From: Alphaproteobacteria bacterium
Lineage (GTDB): Bacteria > Pseudomonadota > Alphaproteobacteria > DSM-16000 > Inquilinaceae
DNA: 64,000 nucleotides
NCBI GenBank assembly: GCA_028281925.1
Contig: JANQIX010000030.1
Location: forward strand, 1-64,000
Direction: 5' to 3'
In this document: piece by piece, positions 52,257 through 60,246 of the stretch
Layout: every line of letters begins with the position of its first letter
Numbering within the stretch: position 1 is the stretch's first letter
Made by a program: the position numbers and the translations under genes
Notes under the pieces: model-generated
Told to the model about the DNA's origin: nothing
Seen by the model: only the letters and a program-made list of their open reading frames with translations
The model's database searches: none

Positions 52257-52724
52257 TCAGGCCGTCAGATCCAGCGTCATGAACGTGCTGTTGGGATCTT
52301 CGCGATAGCCGGCGAACGGTTCGCAATCCCGGAAGCCGAAGCGGGAATAGAGGGCGCGGGCGGGTGCGAACTCGGCCATGGATCCCGTCTCCAGGCTCAG
52401 ACGCCGATAGTGCCGATGCCGCGCCTCGTCAACGATGTGGGCGAGGATGCGCGCACCGATACCGCGGCCGCGAGAGGCCTCGGCCGTGTGCATCGACTTG
52501 ATCTCGCCGTGGTGGTTGTCGAGTTCCTTCAGCGCGCCGCAGCCCAGCACGACCGGTCCGGATCTGGCTGTCCAGAAGGTGATGCCGGGCGACCGCAACG
52601 CCTCCATGTCCAGCGCATGCATGCTCTCCGGAGGTGAGTGCTGCACCGAATGGACGAGATGCACCTTTAGCAGCGCCGCCACCTCCGGCAGGGTCGGGTC
52701 GTCTTCGCGAATGGTAAGCGGCAT
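52257..52724 (-). CDS. GNAT-family N-acetyltransferase
   Basis: From the ATG at 52724 (MPLTIREDDPTLPEVAALL, 155 residues) it has the acetyl-CoA loop ASRGRGIGARILAHIVDEA, MHTAEASRG before it, and YSRFGFRDCEPFAGYREDPNS at the end. It resembles YafP/YsnE-type putative acetyltransferases. An ATG 13 codons upstream is an alternative start. The target is unknown. Confidence 0.88.
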   Translation of the reverse strand: MPLTIREDDPTLPEVAALLKVHLVHSVQHSPPESMHALDMEALRSPGITFWTARSGPVVLGCGALKELDNHHGEIKSMHTAEASRGRGIGARILAHIVDEARHRHYRRLSLETGSMAEFAPARALYSRFGFRDCEPFAGYREDPNSTFMTLDLTA

Positions 52725-53191
52725 GGCGCCATAGGGTCCTTTCGAGGCATTCCGCCCCGCCATCAGTCTTATGGTGCCGTTTTCGCGCAGCCGGGCAAGC
52801 CCTGGGCGTTCGAAAGGCCTGTCATCCCCAGGGGGCAATTCACCGCAGCACGTCACATGTGCCGTGAAGAAACTGCTTCGGCGAAGGCGACGAAAAGAGG
52901 CTACAGACGCGCAGCCCCTGCGGCGCGCAGTCCGCTTGACGGACGCAGCGCCAGTGCGGACCGTACCGGCCTTGCTTTCCCTGGCGCGGCTCCGTGTCAG
53001 CCAGTTCCCCCGGCCCTGTGCGTTGACAAGCGGAAAACAGAGACCTGTGGCGGGTTCTTTCCACCTGAACAGCTTTGACAACTCCCGGAAAGTCGGCTCA
53101 GCGAACAAATCTAGGGTCATCAGAACGAACCCAGCCAGTCACGGCATCGTCCGAACGGACGCCATCGACCAGACACATCGGAGACTACGAA
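52725..53191. other. intergenic region with no gene visible
   Basis: Both strands carry scattered short frames but none with a convincing start, composition or motif. Near 53080-53190 the plus strand should carry the promoter of the exported protein gene. Confidence 0.4.
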
Positions 53192-53749
53192 ATGACCACC
53201 TCAACCATCGCCCTTCGGACGAACGCCGCCGCTTCCGGCACACCGTCGCCACGCCCCGCCGCAAGCGAGGCAGCCGTCAAAGGGCATGTGGGCTCCCGGA
53301 TCTGGGACCGCCTGCGCCGGACGATGGCGCAGAAGCTTATGGTTGCGTTGTCGGCGCTCATGCTCACAGCCCCGGCCGCCGCCCAGGTCGCGGCCCCGCC
53401 GTCCGCCCCCGTCGGGCTTTGGCAATGCACCGTCAACGGCAACACCTACGGAGTGGAAATGGAGATGCAGGTGTCGCCTGACGGCACGCTCTACGCCCGC
53501 GGCATGGTGATCTATTACGGTCTTCAAAACCCGTTCACACAGGTCGAGGGCTATGGCGACTGGACGCTGCTGCCGCCCGATGCCACGAGCGACCAGTACA
53601 TGTTCACCTTCCGCATGTTCCCACAGGCGCAGAACCACCCGATCGTCACTTGGCACGTCCACCCCGCCGGCCAGGGCATCATGTACAACCTCTTCCAGCA
53701 CCCCCAAACGGGCGCGATGGTCGAGACTCAGTGCGCGAAGTTTGGGTGA
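53192..53749 (+). CDS. exported protein, unknown family
   Basis: The 185-residue frame from ATG 53192 has GGAGACTACGAA upstream. A signal-peptide-like segment (MAQKLMVALSALMLTAPAAAQ) starts only at residue 45, so either the true start is near 53324 or the first 44 residues are an unusually long N-region. The mature part has GLWQCTVNGNTYGVEMEMQVSPDG and TWHVHPAGQGIMYNLFQ, beta-rich, with two cysteines. No known domain is recognised. It is the last gene before the AT-rich island. Confidence 0.65.
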   Translation: MTTSTIALRTNAAASGTPSPRPAASEAAVKGHVGSRIWDRLRRTMAQKLMVALSALMLTAPAAAQVAAPPSAPVGLWQCTVNGNTYGVEMEMQVSPDGTLYARGMVIYYGLQNPFTQVEGYGDWTLLPPDATSDQYMFTFRMFPQAQNHPIVTWHVHPAGQGIMYNLFQHPQTGAMVETQCAKFG

Positions 53750-53908
53750 GGGGAGAGGCGACCGGCGAGTTACCATCAACGGCGTTTCGGGGCCACAGAG
53801 CTACGATGCAGGGTTCCAAAGCATTATCTGTCTGTGACCCCATTCTCCGTCTCTTGAAGACGACGTGCCTACGTCCCCGGCATCGGAAGGCCAAGTCTGG
53901 AGCCCAGG

Positions 53909-54124
53909 TCATGCGGCCCAAGGAGCATCACAATCTTCCGTCTGTAATCTATTAGATCCGCAATCGCCGGCGTACTCTTCCTTCAGTGTTCCTGATCGCC
54001 GAAACTTCCTATTCCAGCACGCAATTTCAGCTTCCGACGGGCCGTCGACCAGCGCCTGCAACTCGTCCTCCATGTGGGACTTCCTCCTGCTAGGCAAGAG
54101 CTTGGTGAGCATTGTCATTCTCAT
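53909..54124 (-). CDS. possible small protein at the island edge
   Basis: The ATG at 54124 follows GGGAGATCGTGAC and opens 71 codons (MRMTMLTKLLPSRRKSHMEDELQALVDG). The product is basic at the N-terminus and has three cysteines at the end. No family is recognised. The frame lies in the transition from GC-rich to AT-rich DNA. Confidence 0.35.
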   Translation of the reverse strand: MRMTMLTKLLPSRRKSHMEDELQALVDGPSEAEIACWNRKFRRSGTLKEEYAGDCGSNRLQTEDCDAPWAA

Positions 54125-54249
54125 GTCACGATCTCCCGAGTTGAGCAATCCTATGTAATAATAGCCTTTCTCTGAAAGAAAGATGCAGTAAATTGGATGT
54201 AATTTAAACAATAAAATTCGAAAGTATTTAGAAAAATCGACTTTTTATC

Positions 54250-54500
54250 GGAAATCTGAAGGAAATATTCAGATTTTCCGCTCCGGATTGGCGAGAATAT
54301 CGGAAAATTCTCGATAAATTCATAAGCAAGATGGAATTTCGCAGGACAATGCTGAAAATGTTATCGTGCGGCGTGCACTTAAAGGAACATTCCGAAAATG
54401 GGTGGAATTTTCCTTGAATGCCTGAGTTTGTTAGAGCACCATCACAAAACCTTCATCAATGAGAACTGTCAGGAACTGACGTTCAGTGTTTTCCTGACGG
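54250..54500. other. cluster of stem-loops in AT-rich DNA upstream of the orphan gene
   Basis: GGAAATCTGAA/TTCAGATTTTCC (54250-54279, one bulge), CGAGAAT/ATTCTCG (54292-54313) and GTCAGGAA/TTCCTGAC (54468-54498) with an inner CTGA/TCAG can all fold. The last one ends 24 bases before the ATG of the 323-residue gene and could control it. The region shows no other gene. Confidence 0.45.
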
Positions 54501-54522
54501 CCGCAAAGAAAAAGAAGAAACA

Positions 54523-55494
54523 ATGCAAGAAAATCAGAAAAGCAATGATCACCTAGAAAGGCTTCAAATTTTATCTGAAGCACTCGAGATGGAATTCAGT
54601 GAAATGGTCGAGGATATGCGTGCTTATAATCGGTCAAAGTTATGTGAAATCAGTGTTCATGACAAAACAATAGTAAATATGAGTCTCAATGGATTGAAGA
54701 TTAGGAATAGAAAGACAGTAGATTTTGTGCGTGGCTATTTTAAAAGTAGATTCAAAGGAGATGTGGAGCTTGAGGCTGGCCAGCTTGTTAGAGTTATCGA
54801 AATGATTGGATCTCTGGAAAGCAGTGATACGAAGAAAGACAATAAAGTTACTCGAGTTACGGATGTGGCGGAGGAATTCATAAGATTCTTTGGTGAGCAA
54901 CGTCTGAGGAATGAAAACATAATTGACACCGAGAAAGCAACGGAGGGATTCTATGTGGTTGTTAGAAAGGCAGATAACGCACAAGTTGATTACTTCTATG
55001 AGGAGCCGCTATTCATAGGCTCATTTTCAAAGAGCTCATGGTTAATGTCACGCCGCCATGGAATATGTTGGGGGTTCACTCTTTGTAGCAATGGTAATTT
55101 TACAGTTTTTCTGGAAAACCATGATCGCATGCGAGTAGTTGGTTTTCACATTATAATGATTCACTGCGGAAACTTTTGGAATTCTGAGTATCTTCCTGGA
55201 TTAATGTTAAGGTTTTCGGAGGCAAAGGTGCGCCCGATCGTATCAACTATTGCCATCCGTCGTATCCTTCTTGAAGAAAATCAGAAAGCTGATTGGAAAG
55301 CATGCGAAGACACATGGTTTGGGAGGAATAAAAAAAAGGGTGAAGAAAAGGCTAAACAACTAACCCATGAAGTCCGTAAGGGTGACGATAGATATGAACT
55401 CTACAACCAGTTGGATATTGATAACCACATTAAGTGCAGAGATCGGCAAGAGTGGGAGACGATATGCAGTCGGGCAGGAATCATGATTGATTGA
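54523..55494 (+). CDS. 323-residue orphan protein in AT-rich island
   Basis: The protein (MQENQKSNDHLERLQILSEALEMEFSEM) has a helical N-terminal ~120 residues, then a beta-rich part (GFYVVVRKADNAQVDYFYEEPLFIG, WGFTLCSNGNFTVFLENHD, VVGFHIIMIHCGNFW), and a charged helical tail (NKKKGEEKAKQL). Codons are strongly A/T-ending, unlike every neighbour, which points to recent transfer. I recognise no domain. Its end overlaps the convergent ribbon-helix-helix-like gene by 14 bases. Confidence 0.75.
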   Translation: MQENQKSNDHLERLQILSEALEMEFSEMVEDMRAYNRSKLCEISVHDKTIVNMSLNGLKIRNRKTVDFVRGYFKSRFKGDVELEAGQLVRVIEMIGSLESSDTKKDNKVTRVTDVAEEFIRFFGEQRLRNENIIDTEKATEGFYVVVRKADNAQVDYFYEEPLFIGSFSKSSWLMSRRHGICWGFTLCSNGNFTVFLENHDRMRVVGFHIIMIHCGNFWNSEYLPGLMLRFSEAKVRPIVSTIAIRRILLEENQKADWKACEDTWFGRNKKKGEEKAKQLTHEVRKGDDRYELYNQLDIDNHIKCRDRQEWETICSRAGIMID

Positions 55495-55759
55495 TGCTCA
55501 GCGAACCACTATTTTCAAAGGTGATACTCGTCTCAAGTTGATCAGCATTCCGCTCAATAATTTGCGACCCTGATGTGATTGCGCTAACTATTCTATCTTC
55601 CAGTGCAAGAGCTTCCTCGACAGTATTGCTTATATTCTTGTGGTTTCTCTTTAATAGTACTCTTAAAAGTGAATTCGCTGCTTTTTCGCTAACACGAACG
55701 GTCAATTCAACATATCCATTTTGATTAACAATTCGGCCAGCGTTGGTAGTGTTGCTCAT
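55481..55759 (-). CDS. ribbon-helix-helix-like small protein
   Basis: The 92-residue product has YVELTVRVSEKAANSLLRVLLKRNHKNISNTVEEALAL, which fits a ribbon-helix-helix: a strand (ELTVRVS), helix A (EKAANSLLRVLLKR), turn (NISN) and helix B (TVEEALALEDRIVSAI), followed by GSQII. Such proteins bind DNA as dimers and are often antitoxins or autoregulators. It is AT-rich and convergent with the orphan gene, so both were probably acquired together. Confidence 0.6.
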   Translation of the reverse strand: MSNTTNAGRIVNQNGYVELTVRVSEKAANSLLRVLLKRNHKNISNTVEEALALEDRIVSAITSGSQIIERNADQLETSITFENSGSLSINQS

Positions 55760-55997
55760 AGCATTACTTCCAGATTTATCCCGGACATCACCAACATGCC
55801 GCTCAATTGACTGTATTCTTATCGCTCATCCTGAATGGTGGCAAGAGAAAGTTGGCGGAAAGGCTTCTGACCTCGAGCGTTAAGGGGCTTTGTGAATGTT
55901 CAGACAGAAGAGCCGCAGCCAACCAGCTGAGGCATAAGCGATGATGGGTCTTGAGCGGTCGCTCACACGGGTCCTTGTCACCAAGTTGTACACCGAG

Positions 55998-56018
55998 TTA
56001 TCCACAGATCCATCCACA
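55998..56018 (+). other. DnaA-box match with a second near-match
   Basis: TTATCCACA at 55998-56006 is the exact DnaA consensus; CCATCCACA at 56010-56018 follows with two mismatches, in the same orientation. They lie at the right edge of the AT-rich segment. No replication gene is adjacent. The gap 55760-56295 holds nothing else that I can support. Confidence 0.35.
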
Positions 56019-56295
56019 GATCGTTTGGCGAGTTGAGAGAGAGGCCAATGCATAGGCGAGGGCCGCCCGCTCGATCACCGGCGGTATCCAGCGCGGGTGC
56101 GGCTCCTTGGGCTGGGCGGGCGGTCCAACAGGCCCTCGGCCCCATAGGTCAGAGAGTCACGCCCAATCTCATAGAACTGCGGGCGGTAACAGCCGATCGC
56201 TGTGCGTGCACAGCTGACATTGCGGTGAACCGCACCGGGTTTGCCCTGCGGGCGTACCCGATACGGTGGATGCAACCTTGGGCGTGGGGCGCGGG

Positions 56296-57000
56296 TCAAC
56301 GTGGAGAGCGTTGGTCAAGCTTTGACTGCGGACTCTGGTCGGCGAGCTTGGTCTGACCTGGGTCAGATGGGGAAGTTCTGGCCGGCGGCCGATGGACCCA
56401 ACCCAGCGCGATGCCCGCCGCCTCCTCTGGCGTGAACGCCTTCGGATCCAGGCACCATTCCAGCCAGAGGCCGTCGATGAGGGCGGTCAGCGACAGGGCG
56501 GCGAGGCGGAGGTCCTGTATCTCGCCCCGCGCGGCGGCAACGTCTCCGATCAGGCGCACCAGCGTGTCACGGTAGCGGGCGTAATCCTGCCGGTGCAGCT
56601 CCGCGACGGCCTTGTCCGTCAGGCTGAGGGTCCAGAAGACCAGCCAGAGGGCGATGGTGTCGCGCGACAGTGTCGGCGGGCGGAAGCTGGCGCGGATGAA
56701 GGCGCGCAACCGATCGACCGGATCCGGGCCGGCGGCGTCGACGGCAGCGGCGAGGTCGCCGGCAAGCGCGTCGGCGACGTCGCGATAGACCTCGGCGATC
56801 AAAGCCGTCTTGCCGGGGAAATAGTGCGTCAGAAGGCCGGGCGAAACGCCGGCGCGACGACAGATCTCGCGCACCGAGGTGGCGGCATAGCCACGCTCCA
56901 CCAGACAATCCGCGGCTGCGCGCAACAGCGCTTTGCGGCGATCAGCCGGCGGCAGGCGGCGGCCGGATGGCGGCGCGCCGGCGGGTCCGCCGTTCCTCAT
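56296..57000 (-). CDS. TetR-family regulator, BetI-like
   Basis: The 234-residue protein has the TetR helix-turn-helix: RRKALLRAAADCLVERGYAATSVREICRRAGVSPGLLTHYFPGKTALIAEVY (recognisable from GYAATSVREI to HYFPGK). The ligand domain has the BetI-like WLVFWTLSLTDKAVAELH. Its ATG overlaps the permease stop (ATGA). As last gene of the binding protein-permease transcript it is probably autoregulated through the palindrome at 58982. Confidence 0.9.
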   Translation of the reverse strand: MRNGGPAGAPPSGRRLPPADRRKALLRAAADCLVERGYAATSVREICRRAGVSPGLLTHYFPGKTALIAEVYRDVADALAGDLAAAVDAAGPDPVDRLRAFIRASFRPPTLSRDTIALWLVFWTLSLTDKAVAELHRQDYARYRDTLVRLIGDVAAARGEIQDLRLAALSLTALIDGLWLEWCLDPKAFTPEEAAGIALGWVHRPPARTSPSDPGQTKLADQSPQSKLDQRSPR

Positions 57001-58004
57001 CGCACGTCCGACTTACCGTAGTGCCGCTCGATGCGGGCCTGGATCAGCTCGAACACCATGGAGATGGCCCAGTAGATCAGCGCCGCAGTGATCAGCATCT
57101 CGAAATGCTTGAACTCAGCCCGGCCTTGCGTGCGGGCGAGGAACATTAGCTCCCACACACCGAGGATCGAGACCAGAGAGCTGTCCTTCAGCATGGCGAT
57201 GAACTGGTTGCCCGTGGGCGGAACGATCACCTTGATCGCCTGGGGCAGCACGATCTTGCGCATGATCAGCCAGTTGTGGAGGCCCAGCGAAAGGCCGGCC
57301 TCGGTCTGGCCCTTGGGGATGCTCTGGATGCCGGCGCGGAAAATCTCCGCCATATAGGCGCCGTAGCAGAGCGTGAGCGCGATAATGCCGGAGGGCACCG
57401 GGTCGAGCGTCACGCCGATCTGCGGCAGGCCGAGATAGATGATGTAGACCTGCAATAGCAGGGGCGTACCGCGGAAGAACGAGATGTAGAAGGTCGCGAT
57501 CGCAAAGGCGGGCCCGCTTTTCGACAACCGCGCAAGGGCGCCTGCCATGGCCACCACGCAGGCGCAGGCGATGGAGATCAGCGACACATAGATAGTCGTG
57601 AACGCGCCGGTGAAGATCAGGATCGGCAGCCGTTCGACGATATAGGGGAAGCTGAGGTCGAACGAATAGAAGAACGCCAGGAAGACCAGCAGCAGTTCCA
57701 CCCAGACCACGCCGATCTGCACTGCCAGTGGCATCAGGCGGATGACCATGGCATTCAGCGTCAAGAGGACGCCGGCCAGCACTGCCATCAACGCACGCTC
57801 CATGAGCGTGCCCGCCGCGGCCTCACCGAAGCCGAGCACCGGCATCACCAGGCGCGAGAGCTGGCCGTCGCCAAGGCCGATGGCGAAGCAGACGACGGTC
57901 AGCGCGCCGAAGATGATCAGCCAGCGGCGAAGCGGGCGTTCACCCAGGCCCTGTCTCTGCGGCAGGGCCGGCGGGGGCGGTGCCGCGCCGGCCTGCTCTG
58001 CCAT
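56997..58004 (-). CDS. polar amino acid ABC transporter permease
   Basis: The 335-residue protein has a HisM-type permease core from about residue 130 (GAFTTIYVSLISIACACV, FFRGTPLLLQVYIIYLGLPQ, the EAA-type loop GQTEAGLSLGLHNWLIMRKIVLPQA). Before it are about 130 extra residues with three membrane helices, an extension not in all family members. It would pair with the binding protein encoded 12 bases upstream. No ATPase gene is in the window. Confidence 0.9.
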   Translation of the reverse strand: MAEQAGAAPPPPALPQRQGLGERPLRRWLIIFGALTVVCFAIGLGDGQLSRLVMPVLGFGEAAAGTLMERALMAVLAGVLLTLNAMVIRLMPLAVQIGVVWVELLLVFLAFFYSFDLSFPYIVERLPILIFTGAFTTIYVSLISIACACVVAMAGALARLSKSGPAFAIATFYISFFRGTPLLLQVYIIYLGLPQIGVTLDPVPSGIIALTLCYGAYMAEIFRAGIQSIPKGQTEAGLSLGLHNWLIMRKIVLPQAIKVIVPPTGNQFIAMLKDSSLVSILGVWELMFLARTQGRAEFKHFEMLITAALIYWAISMVFELIQARIERHYGKSDVR

Positions 58005-58016
58005 CAGTTCACCGCC

Positions 58017-58853
58017 CTACTGGACGGAACTGATATCCACACCGTACCAGGTTTCGGAAAAGCCGGAGAGGGTGCCATCGTCCCGCATCTCTTCGATGAT
58101 GCGGGCGACTTCGGCGTTCAGCTCAGCGTCGCCCTTGTCTGTCGCGACCGACAGCGGCTCGTAGAACACCGGCTCGCCGACCACGCGCAGGGGATAGCCC
58201 GCATCGATCGCCGCCTGGATCGTCGGCAAGGCCGAAATGCCGGCATCGAGGCGCACGCCGTCGCCGAGGCGCAGGTCGTCGAACACGTTGGTGTCGGTCT
58301 CGTAGGTGCGGATCTCGCCAGGCTCCACAACATATTCGAACGGCGGTACGTCCTGCGCGTCGATCTCCAGGTTGTGGTTCAGATAGTTGTCGTAGGTGCA
58401 GCCGCCGCAGGTGCCGATGGTCGTTCCGTTCAGGTCCTCTACGCTCTCGGCAGCGGAGTCCGCATGCACCACCAAGGCGGCCGGCGTGTAGTAGTAGATC
58501 GCCGGGAAATCCAGCACCTCGGCCCGTTGCGCCGTCGGCGTCATGGAGCCGACGGACACGTCCCAACGGCCGCCCCAATTGCCGGCGGTGATGATCTCCC
58601 AAGCCGGGGTGACGAACTCCACCTCCACGCCCATGCGCGCGGCCAACTCGGTCGCAACATCGATGTCGAAGCCTTCGAAGCTGCCGTCCGGCGTCTGTGA
58701 CGACTGCGGCGGATAGGCCGGGTCGGTGGACACGCGCAGCACGCCCTCTTCTCGAATGCGGTCCAGCACCTCGCCGGCCATGGCGGTGCCGGTGGCGGAA
58801 ACCGCCAGGCCCAGTGCGGCGGCGGCAAAACCCAGCTTGCAACGGATCGTCAT
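58017..58853 (-). CDS. amino-acid-type ABC transporter substrate-binding protein
   Basis: The 278-residue protein has a signal peptide ending AMAGE and the SBP_bac_3 pattern: LRVSTDPAYPPQSSQ, FEGFDIDVATELAARMGVEVEFV, and RAEVLDFPAIYYYTPAALVVH. Two cysteines in GTCGGCTYDNYL may form a disulfide. It captures an amino acid or related cation in the periplasm. It is first in the transcript that continues into permease and tetR. Confidence 0.92.
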   Translation of the reverse strand: MTIRCKLGFAAAALGLAVSATGTAMAGEVLDRIREEGVLRVSTDPAYPPQSSQTPDGSFEGFDIDVATELAARMGVEVEFVTPAWEIITAGNWGGRWDVSVGSMTPTAQRAEVLDFPAIYYYTPAALVVHADSAAESVEDLNGTTIGTCGGCTYDNYLNHNLEIDAQDVPPFEYVVEPGEIRTYETDTNVFDDLRLGDGVRLDAGISALPTIQAAIDAGYPLRVVGEPVFYEPLSVATDKGDAELNAEVARIIEEMRDDGTLSGFSETWYGVDISSVQ

Positions 58854-58981
58854 TGGTTCGGTGTTCCCTGTTCTGTTGTTGTCGTCAAAGCCTTGTCGGA
58901 TCGGCAGCGGCCAATCCTGCGGACGCTAAGAGTGCGCCAGCACCGTTGCCTCCTCAAAGGCAAAAACTTAGACTGTGTGGA

Positions 58982-58999
58982 ATTGTACGATCGTACAAT
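58982..58999. promoter_or_regulatory. 18-bp perfect palindrome, operator for the divergent genes
   Basis: ATTGTACGA and TCGTACAAT meet with no spacer. The site is 26 bases before the aminotransferase ATG and 129 bases before the binding protein start, so one dimeric regulator could govern both transcripts. The TetR protein at 56296-57000 is the obvious candidate. Confidence 0.75.
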
Positions 59000-59025
59000 A
59001 ACCATTTTCGAGGAGGGCACGGCCC

Positions 59026-60246
59026 ATGTCGCCCGATGCCGGTTGTCAGAGGACTGCGCGGCGCCGCTTTGCGGAGCGGGTCGGCCGCGTCGATGCCGTC
59101 TCGGTGACCGGTTGGGAGCTGCACGCCCGCGCCATGGCACGCCGGCTCGCAGGCGAAGACGTGATCGTCTTGTCGATCGGCGATCACGAGTTCGACGCGC
59201 CCGATGTCGTGGTGAACCAGACCATCGCGGCGTTGCGTGCTGGACGCCACCACTATACCCCGGCGGCCGGTACCACGCCGCTGCGCAGGGCCATCGCGGC
59301 CGACCACAACCGCCGAACCGGCATGGCCATCGACACCGACGGGGTGGCGGTGCTGCCGGGCGCGCAGTGCGGCCTCTACGCCGCCGCGCAGTGCCTGATC
59401 GACCCGGGCGACGAGGTGCTGGTGGCCGAGCCGATGTATGTCACATACGCCGGCACGCTGCAGACGGCGGGCGCGGTAGTAGTGCCGGTACCGCTCTCCG
59501 GCGCCGACGGCTTCGCGTTGGACCCGGCGCGGCTGGCGGCGCATATCACGCTGCGGACGCGGGCTGTCCTGCTGAACTCACCGCACAATCCCACCGGCAC
59601 GGTGGCCCGGCGCGAGGCGCTGGAGGGGCTGGCCAGCCTATGCTGTGAGAACGATTTGTGGCTCATGTCGGACGAAGTCTATGCCGGCATGACGTATGAG
59701 CAGCCGCATGTCAGCCCGTGCAGTCTGCCCGGGATGGCGGACCGCACGGTGACCATCGACAGCCTTTCCAAGCGCAGCGCCATGACCGGCTGGCGCATCG
59801 GCTGGATCGTCGGCCCGCCCGATCTGGTTGCGCATCTGGAGGTGCTGGCCGGCTGCATGCTGTTCGGCGTGTCGCCGTTCATTCAGGATGCCGCAGTCGC
59901 CGCGCTGCAGGCGGCGGACGAAATCGGCGAGGCCGTGCGCGCGCGCTATCGCCGTCGTCGTGACCTGGTGTGCGACGCGCTGGAGGCACTGCCAGGCCTG
60001 AAAGTGGTGCGGCCCGAGGGCGGCATGTTCGTGATGCTGGGCGTAGCAGACTTCGGCTTTTCAGCGACGGCCTTCGCCACCCGGCTGTTGGACGAGGCCG
60101 GCGTCTCGGTGCTTCCCGGCGACAGCTTCGGCGCCAGCGGGGCAGGCTATGTCCGCCTGGCGCTGTCTGCGGGCGAGGAGGAACTGGCCGAGGCGTGCCG
60201 GCGGATCGGTCGGTTCACCGGCCGGCTGTCCGGCGCAGCACCCTGA
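59026..60246 (+). CDS. AruH-like class I aminotransferase
   Basis: The 406-residue PLP enzyme resembles Pseudomonas arginine:pyruvate transaminase AruH over its full length: VLSIGDHEFDAPD, HYTPAAGTTPLRRAI, VLPGAQCGLYAAAQCL, PMYVTYAGTLQTAGA, N188 in SPHNPTG, D216 and Y219, and K249 in SLSKRSAMTGWRIGW. It would move the alpha-amino group of arginine or a similar amino acid to pyruvate. The first 25 residues vary. Its end overlaps the convergent dioxygenase gene by 32 bases. Confidence 0.85.
   Translation: MSPDAGCQRTARRRFAERVGRVDAVSVTGWELHARAMARRLAGEDVIVLSIGDHEFDAPDVVVNQTIAALRAGRHHYTPAAGTTPLRRAIAADHNRRTGMAIDTDGVAVLPGAQCGLYAAAQCLIDPGDEVLVAEPMYVTYAGTLQTAGAVVVPVPLSGADGFALDPARLAAHITLRTRAVLLNSPHNPTGTVARREALEGLASLCCENDLWLMSDEVYAGMTYEQPHVSPCSLPGMADRTVTIDSLSKRSAMTGWRIGWIVGPPDLVAHLEVLAGCMLFGVSPFIQDAAVAALQAADEIGEAVRARYRRRRDLVCDALEALPGLKVVRPEGGMFVMLGVADFGFSATAFATRLLDEAGVSVLPGDSFGASGAGYVRLALSAGEEELAEACRRIGRFTGRLSGAAP

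Noticed and set aside
56033..56435. Plus-strand frames after the DnaA-box match
   Set aside because: Composition and lack of ribosome binding sites do not support coding; part lies antisense to tetR.
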